A stretch of 8,667 nucleotides of DNA from Flavobacteriaceae bacterium UBA5079 (GTDB lineage: Bacteria > Bacteroidota > Bacteroidia > Flavobacteriales > Flavobacteriaceae): assembly GCA_002414705.1 (NCBI GenBank), contig DIAL01000151.1, forward strand, positions 11,992 through 20,658. Reading direction: 5' to 3'. This document shows, piece by piece, positions 1 to 5,999 of the stretch. The position numbers and the translations under genes were made by a program. Under the pieces are notes generated by a model. The model was not told where the DNA came from and did not search any database. It saw only the letters and a program-made list of their open reading frames with translations. Position 1 is the stretch's first letter. Each line of letters starts with the position of its first letter.

Positions 1-1
1 A

Positions 2-241
2 GCTTATGTGGCTATTAGTTTGGCCTCCTTTGGACTGCTGAAATTTCATAATTCAGGAATTGCCTCCTATGTTGCAGGCGCCACTTTGGGAGCTTTTGTG
101 GCTTTGTATATTTACATGATTTTTTTTGATAGAATAAAAGACCGAAAAATAGCGTCACAAAAAAGCATGAATTATCTTATTGGTTTTATAACAGGATTGG
201 TTGCTGTTGTTACCCTTATCAATGTTCTTAAAGATATATAA
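2..241 (+). CDS. LysE-family transporter, C-terminal part (5' end outside window)
   Basis: This is the 3' end of a membrane protein gene. The reading frame is open from base 2, so the GTG at 8 is probably an internal valine and not the start. The visible ~79 residues contain hydrophobic segments around SYVAGATLGAFVALYIYMIF and near the end (LIGFITGLVAVVTLINVL), joined by a charged loop (FFDRIKDRKIASQKSMN). A glycine-rich penultimate helix, a basic loop, then a G-rich last helix is the usual C-terminal layout of LysE/RhtB-type exporters. From memory, flavobacterial LysE-family proteins carry very similar GSYVAGATLG and NYIIGxITGL stretches; I could not check this by alignment. The likely role is inner-membrane efflux of amino acids or related small molecules, substrate unknown. 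The stop codon overlaps the start of the next gene by one base (TAATG), which suggests translational coupling. Confidence 0.68.
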   Translation, partial: AYVAISLASFGLLKFHNSGIASYVAGATLGAFVALYIYMIFFDRIKDRKIASQKSMNYLIGFITGLVAVVTLINVLKDI

Positions 242-570
242 TGAAACCTGAAACTATCAATTTTTATGATAAGGTTTATCAAGTTGCCAGGCAAATCCCT
301 TATGGTCGGGTAACCAGTTATGGCGCTATTGCCAAATATTTAGGTGCTGCACGTAGTGCCAGAATGGTAGGCTATGCCATGAATGGCTCTCATACCAAAG
401 ATGTTCCAGCACATCGCGTAGTTAACAGAAAAGGGTTATTAACTGGCAAGCATCATTTTGATGGTACCAACTTGATGCAACAACTTTTAGAAAGTGAAGG
501 TGTCAAAGTTGTAGAAAATCAAATTCAGGATTTTGAGACCGTTTTTTGGGAGCCAATAAAAGAACTCTAG
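241..570 (+). CDS. Alkyltransferase-like protein (MGMT family, Cys replaced by Ala)
   Basis: This 109-residue protein matches the DNA-binding/active-site domain of O6-alkylguanine-DNA alkyltransferases. It has IPYGRVTSYGAIA (residues 19-31, with the conserved Tyr27), a probable arginine finger in SARMVG (Arg41) and the active-site strip PAHRVV (56-61). In true MGMT enzymes this strip reads PCHR, and the Cys accepts the alkyl group. Here position 57 is Ala (codon GCA at 409-411), so methyl transfer is not expected. Known alkyltransferase-like (ATL) proteins, such as E. coli YbaZ or yeast Atl1, have Trp at this site; they bind O6-alkylguanine, flip it out and recruit nucleotide excision repair. 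The length (about 100-110 aa, no N-terminal MGMT domain) fits ATLs. A DNA-damage sensor role is inferred. The ATG overlaps the preceding stop by one base, so the gene is probably coupled to the LysE-type gene. Confidence 0.87.
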   Translation: MKPETINFYDKVYQVARQIPYGRVTSYGAIAKYLGAARSARMVGYAMNGSHTKDVPAHRVVNRKGLLTGKHHFDGTNLMQQLLESEGVKVVENQIQDFETVFWEPIKEL

Positions 571-576
571 TTCTTT
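559..576 (+). terminator. Weak terminator-like hairpin after the MGMT-family gene
   Basis: A perfect 7-bp inverted repeat (AAAGAAC at 559-565, GTTCTTT at 570-576) with a 4-nt loop spans the stop codon. It is followed by ATTAATTTTT. The stem has only two G-C pairs, so termination would be modest. It is placed as expected, between this transcript and the next promoter at 687. Confidence 0.35.
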
Positions 577-646
577 ATTAATTTTTCTAAAATCTGAAAA
601 CACCATTAAAAAAATCTTCATAACAAATCCAAATCCAAGCATCAAT

Positions 647-683
647 CATTTCAATTAAAGCATTTCAAATTCTAAACATTTCA
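647..683 (+). repeat. Three short direct repeats (CATTTCA) upstream of the mrp promoter
   Basis: The heptamer CATTTCA occurs at 647-653, 661-667 and 677-683, at spacings of 14 and 16 bases, directly upstream of the TATATTTG element at 687. The first two copies extend to CATTTCAA. The position fits a regulator site or a -33-type contact region, but the sequence is AT-rich and chance is not excluded. The rest of 571-732 shows no coding signal. Confidence 0.35.
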
Positions 684-686
684 CAG

Positions 687-694
687 TATATTTG
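687..694 (+). promoter_or_regulatory. Probable promoter -7 element for the mrp-nfu transcript
   Basis: TATATTTG is an exact match to the Bacteroidota -7 consensus TAnnTTTG. It lies about 90 bases before the chosen mrp start, in a non-coding gap and after the preceding gene's terminator-like hairpin. No clear TTG -33 element is seen at the usual distance; only TTTCA-like sequence is there. Confidence 0.5.
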
Positions 695-783
695 TAGTTT
701 AGAATAATTCTCAATAAACGGTAAAGCAACTATTGTTACAAACACATAAAATAGCTGTTTTATCTTTACAAAATAGTAGTGGT

Positions 784-1920
784 ATGAAATTAGAAAAACA
801 AGATATATTAAACGCACTCGAAACTATAACCGTTCCTGGTGAAGGACAAAATATGGTAGCTAGTGGTGCAGTAAAAAACGTGATGACTTTTGGTGATGAG
901 GTTATTGTAGATATTACTATTGCCAATCCGAGCCTTCAAGCTAAAAAGAAAACAGAAGTAGAAATACTTAAAGCAATTCATGAAAAGGTTTATGAGAAAG
1001 CTAAAATCACCATTAATGTGAAGGTAGATACACCAACTGTAACTCCAAAAAACACTATTAAAGGTAAAGCCATTCCTGGTATTAAAAATATTATTGCTGT
1101 AGCTTCTGGAAAAGGTGGTGTTGGGAAGTCAACTGTAACGGCAAATTTAGCTGTAACCTTGGCTAAAATGGGTTTCAATGTAGGTATTTTAGATGCCGAT
1201 ATTTATGGGCCATCTATGCCAATAATGTTTGATGTGGAAAATGAAAGGCCATTAGCAGTTACTATTGATGGGAAATCTAAAATGAAACCAGTAGAAAATT
1301 ACGGTGTTAAAATATTATCTATCGGCTTTTTTACGCAACCAAATCAAGCTGTAGTTTGGCGTGGACCTATGGCAGCAAAAGCATTAAATCAGATGATTTT
1401 TGATGCACATTGGGGCGAACTCGATTTTATGTTAATCGATCTACCTCCAGGGACTGGCGATATTCATTTAAGCATTATGCAATCCTTACCAATTACAGGT
1501 GCTGTTGTGGTTAGTACACCACAAAATGTAGCTCTAGCTGATGCTAAAAAAGGTGTAGCTATGTTTCAACAAGAAAGTATTAATGTGCCTGTTTTAGGTA
1601 TTATTGAAAATATGGCGTATTTCACACCAGAAGAATTACCAGATAATAAATATTACATATTTGGTCAAGAAGGCGCTAGAAATTTAGCAGCCGATTTAAA
1701 TGTGCGTTTTTTAGGCGAAATTCCATTAATTCAAAGCATTCGTGAAGCGGGCGATTTAGGTCGTCCAGCAGCTATGCAAACGGCAACACTTTTGGAAAAG
1801 GCCTTTGAAAAAATAACACAAAATGTCGTGGAAGAAGTCGTAAAACGTAATGATGATTTACCTCCAACCGAAGCAATTAAAATTACCACCATGGCTGGAT
1901 GTTCAGCTGTTAAAAAATAG
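784..1920 (+). CDS. mrp: Mrp/NBP35-family P-loop ATPase, iron-sulfur cluster carrier
   Basis: This is a 378-residue cytoplasmic protein. Residues 1 to about 80 look like a MIP18/DUF59 domain (ILNALETITVPGEGQNMV, then FGDEVIVDITI). Residues ~100-350 form an Mrp/ApbC/NBP35 ATPase: deviant Walker A GKGGVGKST (109-117), LDADIYGPS (136-144), WRGPMAAKAL (192-201) and switch II LIDLPPGTGD (217-226). The family binds and transfers [4Fe-4S] clusters. I chose ATG at 784 over an in-frame TTG at 733 because MKLEKQDILNALETI is the normal family N-terminus and the 17 extra residues look unconserved. An oddity: the usual CxxC cluster-binding pair after ENM is absent, as the loop reads TPEELPDNK (281-289), and the only cysteine is Cys373 near the C-terminus. 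The nfu gene follows after 3 nt, so the two are very likely co-transcribed and act on the same clusters. Confidence 0.93.
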   Translation: MKLEKQDILNALETITVPGEGQNMVASGAVKNVMTFGDEVIVDITIANPSLQAKKKTEVEILKAIHEKVYEKAKITINVKVDTPTVTPKNTIKGKAIPGIKNIIAVASGKGGVGKSTVTANLAVTLAKMGFNVGILDADIYGPSMPIMFDVENERPLAVTIDGKSKMKPVENYGVKILSIGFFTQPNQAVVWRGPMAAKALNQMIFDAHWGELDFMLIDLPPGTGDIHLSIMQSLPITGAVVVSTPQNVALADAKKGVAMFQQESINVPVLGIIENMAYFTPEELPDNKYYIFGQEGARNLAADLNVRFLGEIPLIQSIREAGDLGRPAAMQTATLLEKAFEKITQNVVEEVVKRNDDLPPTEAIKITTMAGCSAVKK

Positions 1921-1923
1921 GCT

Positions 1924-2166
1924 ATGAGCACAGAAGAACTACGATTAAATATAGAAAAAGCACTAGATGAAATTCGTCCCTTTTTACAAAGTGATGGAGG
2001 CGATATTTCATTACTGTCTATTGAGGATGATAAACTCGTTAAAGTCCAATTACAAGGTGCTTGCGTGGGTTGTAGTGTTAACCAAATGACCTTAAAATCA
2101 GGTGTGGAAATGACCATTAAAAAATACGCACCACAGATTGAACAGGTTATAAATGTAGAAGTTTAG
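1924..2166 (+). CDS. NifU-like (Nfu) iron-sulfur cluster scaffold/carrier domain
   Basis: This 80-residue protein consists only of an Nfu (NifU C-terminal) domain. The hallmark is FLQSDGGDISLLSI (20-33) followed by QGACVGCSVNQMTLKSGVE, in which Cys47 and Cys50 form the CxxC motif that holds a [4Fe-4S] cluster between two subunits. Nfu proteins receive clusters from the assembly machinery and hand them to target enzymes. No N-terminal IscU-like or degenerate A-type domain is present, so this is the minimal stand-alone form. The gene starts 3 nt after the mrp stop with no visible Shine-Dalgarno sequence, which suggests the two proteins are made together and may cooperate. The ATG is the only sensible start, and the product length is normal for the family. 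Confidence 0.94.
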   Translation: MSTEELRLNIEKALDEIRPFLQSDGGDISLLSIEDDKLVKVQLQGACVGCSVNQMTLKSGVEMTIKKYAPQIEQVINVEV

Positions 2167-2266
2167 GTTGGCTACTAGCAGACAAGTAACCTGATAAATG
2201 TCATAACACATGTTTATTATTTATTAGAAATTTGTAATTGAAACTGAAGTTGAATAAAAAGAATTT

Positions 2267-2280
2267 CCCAAGTAATTGGG
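2267..2280 (+). promoter_or_regulatory. GNRA-type hairpin just before the ferredoxin-NADP reductase start
   Basis: CCCAA (2267-2271) and TTGGG (2276-2280) form a 5-bp stem closed by a GTAA loop, which in RNA is a GNRA tetraloop. The 3' side ends 7 bases before the ATG at 2288, so it would sit in the ribosome-binding zone. A role in tuning translation is inferred only. Confidence 0.3.
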
Positions 2281-2287
2281 CAGGACT

Positions 2288-3343
2288 ATGATCAAAACAG
2301 ATATACTTATTATTGGCGCTGGGCCAACTGGATTATTTACCGTTTTCGAAGCTGGATTATTAAAATTAAAATGTCACCTTATTGACGCATTACCACAAGC
2401 AGGTGGTCAGTGTACCGAATTATATCCTAAAAAACCTATTTACGACATTCCCGCTTATCCAGAAATTTTAGCTGGCGATTTAACTCTTAAACTCTTGGAA
2501 CAAAGTAAACAATTTGAACCTGGATTTACATTAGGAGAGCGTGCCGAAACTATAGAAAAACAAGACGATGGTAGTTTTATTGTTACCACCAATAAAGGAA
2601 CAAAACACCAAGCTCCTGTTGTAGCAATTGCAGGAGGTTTAGGTAGCTTTGAGCCACGAAAACCGCTAATTGATAACATTGCGGATTACGAGGACAAAGG
2701 TGTGGAATACATGATTAAAGACCCAGAATTATATCGCAATAAGAAAGTGGTTATTGCTGGTGGTGGTGATTCTGCATTAGATTGGAGTATTTTTTTAAGT
2801 GATGTGGCTAGTGAAGTAACACTAATTCACAGACGTAATGAATTTAGAGGTCACTTGGATTCTGTTGAAAAAGTACAAGAATTAAAAAACCTTGGAAAAA
2901 TTAACCTGATTACTCCAGCTGAAGTGACTGGTATTTATGGTGATGCTGGTGTTGAAGGTGTTGTGGTTTCGCCAACTGATCAAGATCCAATACGTTTAGA
3001 ATGCGACCATTTTATTCCACTTTTCGGTCTTTCGCCTAAATTAGGACCTATAGCCGATTGGGGATTAGAGATTGAAAAAAATGCTATCAAGGTTGATAAT
3101 GCTCTAGATTATCAAACGAATATTCCAGGTATTTTTGCCATTGGAGATGTCAACATATATCCTGGTAAATTAAAATTGATTTTATGTGGTTTTCATGAGG
3201 CAACACTCATGTGTCAATCGGCTTACCAAATAATTAATCCAGGGAAACGCTATGTGTTAAAATACACAACCGTTGCAGGAGTAGATGGTTTTGATGGCAC
3301 TAGAAAAGAAGCACCTAAAGCTGTAGTAAAAGCATTTGAATAA
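2288..3343 (+). CDS. Ferredoxin-NADP reductase, thioredoxin-reductase-like type
   Basis: This is a 351-residue cytoplasmic flavoprotein. It has an N-terminal FAD-binding dinucleotide fold with GAGPTG (10-15) and the GGQC stretch (39-42), an NADPH-binding fold with GGGDSA (158-163) and HRRNEFRG (181-188), whose arginines fit the NADPH 2'-phosphate, and the second FAD motif FAIGDVN (283-289). The redox-active CxxC of true thioredoxin reductases is missing, and there is a C-terminal extension after ~315. Both features match the YumC-type ferredoxin-NADP+ reductases. ATG at 2288 is preferred to an in-frame TTG at 2276: MIKTDILIIGAGP is the normal family N-terminus and the TTG lies in a hairpin. 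The gap after nfu (2167-2287) has a one-mismatch -7 box, GAAATTTG at 2227, so it may have its own promoter. A [2Fe-2S] ferredoxin gene follows after 37 nt and is the likely electron partner. Confidence 0.88.
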   Translation: MIKTDILIIGAGPTGLFTVFEAGLLKLKCHLIDALPQAGGQCTELYPKKPIYDIPAYPEILAGDLTLKLLEQSKQFEPGFTLGERAETIEKQDDGSFIVTTNKGTKHQAPVVAIAGGLGSFEPRKPLIDNIADYEDKGVEYMIKDPELYRNKKVVIAGGGDSALDWSIFLSDVASEVTLIHRRNEFRGHLDSVEKVQELKNLGKINLITPAEVTGIYGDAGVEGVVVSPTDQDPIRLECDHFIPLFGLSPKLGPIADWGLEIEKNAIKVDNALDYQTNIPGIFAIGDVNIYPGKLKLILCGFHEATLMCQSAYQIINPGKRYVLKYTTVAGVDGFDGTRKEAPKAVVKAFE

Positions 3344-3380
3344 TTATATCTTTTAAAACGCAGACAGACTTGAAAAGCAT

Positions 3381-3713
3381 ATGGAGCAAGACGTAAATAT
3401 AACCATCATAGATAGAGAAGGTGTTTCTCATACTATTGAGGCACCAACAGATATGGCTATGAACCTTATGGAAGTTGTTCGTAGTTACGAATTAGCACCT
3501 GAAGGAACCATAGGTATTTGTGGTGGAATGGCCATGTGTGCCAGTTGCCAATGTTATGTGTTAAGTGATACTTTGTTGCCTGACATGCAGGATGATGAAG
3601 AGGCTATGTTGTCTGAAGCGTTTCATGTAAAAGATAATTCCCGATTGGGTTGCCAATTACGCATAACACAAGAATTAGAAGGTTTAAAAGTAGAATTAGC
3701 TCCAGCAGAATAA
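3381..3713 (+). CDS. [2Fe-2S] ferredoxin, adrenodoxin-like
   Basis: This is a small acidic electron-transfer protein of 110 residues. The cluster ligands are visible as Cys47-x5-Cys53-x2-Cys56 in GICGGMAMCASC, with the fourth ligand Cys91 in RLGCQL. The C-x5-C-x2-C-x(34)-C spacing is that of adrenodoxin/ISC-type vertebrate and bacterial ferredoxins and not the plant type. An additional Cys58 follows the third ligand. An acidic stretch, PDMQDDEEAMLSEA, corresponds to the partner-docking helix of adrenodoxin-type proteins. The reductase gene ends 37 nt upstream with no terminator between, so the pair probably forms an NADPH > FAD reductase > ferredoxin chain. With Mrp and Nfu upstream, one attractive acceptor is Fe-S cluster assembly, but the sequence does not show which acceptor is used. 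Confidence 0.93.
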   Translation: MEQDVNITIIDREGVSHTIEAPTDMAMNLMEVVRSYELAPEGTIGICGGMAMCASCQCYVLSDTLLPDMQDDEEAMLSEAFHVKDNSRLGCQLRITQELEGLKVELAPAE

Positions 3714-3746
3714 TAATCCTATTGTCAATTTAATTAAAGCTTCAAA

Positions 3747-4646
3747 CTATATAGTTTTATAATCCGTTAGCTTTCTCGGTCCTTCTAGTAAAACGCGCAC
3801 TACTTTTAGTGTGCCATCATCTGTGGTTGCTATATGCCATTTAACCAATGATATGTTTCCATTTTCAATTTCAATACCAGTTATACTTCTTGGAAACACA
3901 CAGGAACCATCGTTAAAAAATGCTATATCTTTTGGTTCTGGAAATCGTGGTCTGTGTGTATGACCAACAATGGTAATCAAGTTGTTGTTTTGTATAATCC
4001 AGTTTTTAATGAGTCTTTCAATACGCATAAGTTCCAATCTGTTTTTTGCTGGACTTGTTGGATTGGAAATGCCCATAACATTTAATGGTTTCCAAAGCAC
4101 CCGAACCAAAAACCGACTCCATTTCCAAAAGGTGTAATTCCACCAATCTGCTTGATGACCGTGTGTTAAAAATAGTTTTTGTTTCGTTTCAGTGTGTTTT
4201 AAAATTATAGCTTCGTTAATTATAATGTCGGGATAAAGCGGTTCTTCTTTTCCAGTTATAGGCTCAAAATAAGTGGATAAATGTTTTCTAACATAATTTG
4301 GATCTTTATAAACCATATCATGATTTCCAAACACGATTTCTAAACGGTTGTTTTTATGAAATGCTTTTAATAAAAGATAAACATGTTTATGTGCTTCAAA
4401 AATGGTTTTAAACGTTCGGTGTTCCCAAAGTTCATCACCATCACCTAATTCTATATACGTGAAATTTTCAGCATAGTAATGTTTTAATGCATGGAAATAC
4501 GCGTTTCGGTTATTGGCAAAATCATCAGCAAAACTATTATCACCTCTATGGCAATCACTAAAAAGTATAAATTTTGAACTGTCATCAAAGTTGATGATTT
4601 TTGCTTTTTGAAATGCTCTGTCTAAACGTTTTTTACTGGATAACAT
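3747..4646 (-). CDS. Calcineurin-like metallophosphoesterase
   Basis: This 299-residue protein has all five metal-binding motifs of the calcineurin-like phosphoesterase superfamily: SDCHRGD (Asp31, His33), GDGDE (Asp68), GNHD (Asn107, His108), LTHGHQ (His161) and VGHTHRP (His228, His230). Such enzymes hydrolyse phosphate esters with two metal ions. No signal peptide is seen, so it should be cytoplasmic. After HGHQ there is a Trp-rich, basic/hydrophobic stretch (about 165-190, five Trp) that could lie on a membrane surface, as in LpxH-like pyrophosphatases, but the usual LpxH pattern is not clear and the substrate is unknown. The gene lies downstream of the terminator after the acyl-CoA dehydrogenase gene, so it probably has its own promoter, though no good TAnnTTTG box is visible. 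It converges with the ferredoxin gene, with only 33 bases between the two stop codons. Confidence 0.86.
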   Translation of the reverse strand: MLSSKKRLDRAFQKAKIINFDDSSKFILFSDCHRGDNSFADDFANNRNAYFHALKHYYAENFTYIELGDGDELWEHRTFKTIFEAHKHVYLLLKAFHKNNRLEIVFGNHDMVYKDPNYVRKHLSTYFEPITGKEEPLYPDIIINEAIILKHTETKQKLFLTHGHQADWWNYTFWKWSRFLVRVLWKPLNVMGISNPTSPAKNRLELMRIERLIKNWIIQNNNLITIVGHTHRPRFPEPKDIAFFNDGSCVFPRSITGIEIENGNISLVKWHIATTDDGTLKVVRVLLEGPRKLTDYKTI

Positions 4647-4670
4647 AAAGTAAATGTAAACAAAAAAGCT

Positions 4671-4699
4671 AAAAAATGCTTCCCAATTATGAGAAGCAT
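4671..4699 (-). terminator. Intrinsic terminator after the acyl-CoA dehydrogenase gene
   Basis: On the minus strand, ATGCTTC and GAAGCAT form a perfect 7-bp stem (4693-4699 and 4676-4682) with a 10-nt loop. A run of six T's follows directly (4676 down to 4671). It lies 63 bases past the dehydrogenase stop, as expected for a rho-independent terminator. A second inverted repeat (AGCTAA/TTAGCT, 4738-4760) sits right after the stop but lacks a T-run. Confidence 0.75.
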
Positions 4700-4762
4700 G
4701 ATTATGATCTAAATTAGTGCAAAATTCTGTTCGAGGAAGCTAATTACATGTCGTTTAGCTGC

Positions 4763-5941
4763 TTATTTAAAAGCATTTAAACCCGTAACATCCATTCCAG
4801 TAATTAGTAAATGAATATCGTGAGTACCTTCATAGGTAATAACACTTTCTAAATTCATAGAATGACGCATAATAGAATATTCACCCGTAATACCCATACC
4901 ACCTAACATTTGTCTAGCTTCTCTAGCAATATTGATTGCCATATCCACATTATTACGTTTCGCCATAGATATTTGTGCAGAGGTTGCCGTGCCATTTTCA
5001 CGCATCACACCAAGTCTCCAAGCTAATAATTGGGCTTTCGTGATTTCCGTAATCATCTCGGCTAATTTTTTTTGTTGTAATTGGAATTGACCAATTGGTT
5101 TTCCAAACTGCATACGTTCTTTACTGTAGCGTAAAGCCGTATCATAACAATCCATAGCTGCACCAATTGCTCCCCAAGCAATACCATATCTAGCTGAATC
5201 TAGGCAGCCAAGTGGTGCGCCTAAACCAGATTTGTTTGGTAATAAGTTTTCTTTAGGGATTTTTACATTGTCAAAAATAAGTTCACCTGTAGCAGATGCA
5301 CGAAGCGACCATTTATTATGTGTTTCAGGTGTTGAAAATCCTTCCATGCCACGTTCTACTATAAGTCCGTGAATACGTCCTTCTTCATTTTTAGCCCAAA
5401 CAACCGCTATTTGACAAAATGGCGCATTGGAAATCCACATTTTAGCTCCATTTAAAAGATAATGGTCACCCATGTCTTTAAAATTCGTAGTCATGCCACC
5501 AGGATTAGATCCATGGTCAGGTTCTGTTAATCCAAAAGAACCCATCCATTCACCAGATGCTAATTTTGGTAAATATTTATTACGTTGCTCTTCGTTACCA
5601 TATTTCCAAATTGGGTACATAACTAAAGACGATTGTACCGAAGCGGTACTTCTTACACCAGAATCACCACGTTCAATTTCTTGCATGATTAGTCCGTAAG
5701 AAATTTGATCCAGTCCAGCACCACCATATTCCTCTGGAATATAAGGTCCAAAAGCACCAATTTCTGCTAAACCATCTATAATTTGTTTAGGAAATTCAGC
5801 ACGTTGTGCATAGTCTTCAATAATAGGAGATACATCACGCTTAACCCATTCACGAGCAGCATCACGTACTAATTTATGTTCGTCTGTTAAAAGCTCGTCC
5901 AGGTTGTAATAATCTGGAGCTTCAAATAAATCTGGCTTCAT
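4763..5941 (-). CDS. Acyl-CoA dehydrogenase, glutaryl-CoA dehydrogenase type
   Basis: This is a 392-residue FAD enzyme with the full acyl-CoA dehydrogenase layout: a helical N-terminal domain to ~135, a beta middle domain starting at GSFGLTEPDHGS (134-145) and a C-terminal helical domain. Several stretches match glutaryl-CoA dehydrogenase in particular: VRSTASVQSSLVMYPI (Arg97, at the position of the substrate-carboxylate-binding arginine), KWSLRASATGE, GCLDSARYGIAWG, QMLGGMGI and TYEGTHDIHLLITG, with catalytic base Glu371. Human GCDH reads nearly the same at these sites (from memory). The expected reaction is glutaryl-CoA to crotonyl-CoA plus CO2 in lysine/tryptophan breakdown, with electrons passed to ETF. 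Database annotation may say only acyl-CoA dehydrogenase. It has its own probable promoter (5962-5992) and terminator (4671-4699), and no other catabolic gene lies beside it. Confidence 0.9.
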   Translation of the reverse strand: MKPDLFEAPDYYNLDELLTDEHKLVRDAAREWVKRDVSPIIEDYAQRAEFPKQIIDGLAEIGAFGPYIPEEYGGAGLDQISYGLIMQEIERGDSGVRSTASVQSSLVMYPIWKYGNEEQRNKYLPKLASGEWMGSFGLTEPDHGSNPGGMTTNFKDMGDHYLLNGAKMWISNAPFCQIAVVWAKNEEGRIHGLIVERGMEGFSTPETHNKWSLRASATGELIFDNVKIPKENLLPNKSGLGAPLGCLDSARYGIAWGAIGAAMDCYDTALRYSKERMQFGKPIGQFQLQQKKLAEMITEITKAQLLAWRLGVMRENGTATSAQISMAKRNNVDMAINIAREARQMLGGMGITGEYSIMRHSMNLESVITYEGTHDIHLLITGMDVTGLNAFK

Positions 5942-5961
5942 AGTGTTTTTTTATTAAAGTG

Positions 5962-5992
5962 TAAAAATAACGAAAACGTTTGCAGTTCGCAA
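5962..5992 (-). promoter_or_regulatory. Probable promoter of the acyl-CoA dehydrogenase gene
   Basis: On the minus strand, TTG (5992-5990) is followed after exactly 20 bases by TATTTTTA (5969-5962). This is one mismatch from the Bacteroidota -7 box TAnnTTTG, at consensus spacing. It fills the short gap after trmN6 and would give a leader of about 15 nt before the ATG at 5941. Confidence 0.4.
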
Positions 5993-5999
5993 TTATAAA

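Noticed and set aside
733..783. TTG start extending Mrp by 17 residues
   Set aside because: The added residues look unlike the family, whose proteins begin close to MKLxxxDIL; ATG 784 gives the normal N-terminus.
711..1178. Minus-strand open frames of 71 and 62 codons opposite mrp
   Set aside because: They lie antisense to a well-conserved ATPase, and their residues show no family pattern, signal or start context.
1731..2117. 128-codon minus-strand open frame across the mrp-nfu junction
   Set aside because: It is fully antisense to two conserved genes, with a Ser/Ala-rich low-information product; it mirrors the codon pattern of the plus-strand genes.
2190..2225. Imperfect inverted repeat (ATAAATGT ... 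ACATGTTTAT) after nfu
   Set aside because: The pairing needs a bulge and has almost no G-C pairs, so it is too weak to call a terminator.
3744..3757. Perfect 14-base palindrome AAACTATATAGTTT at the convergent gene junction
   Set aside because: The possible stem is only 5 weak base pairs with a 4-nt loop and no T-run in either direction, so I do not call it a terminator. Chance is plausible in such AT-rich DNA.
4738..4760. Inverted repeat AGCTAA/TTAGCT right after the acyl-CoA dehydrogenase stop
   Set aside because: It has an 11-nt loop and no following T-run; the real terminator is the better hairpin at 4671-4699.
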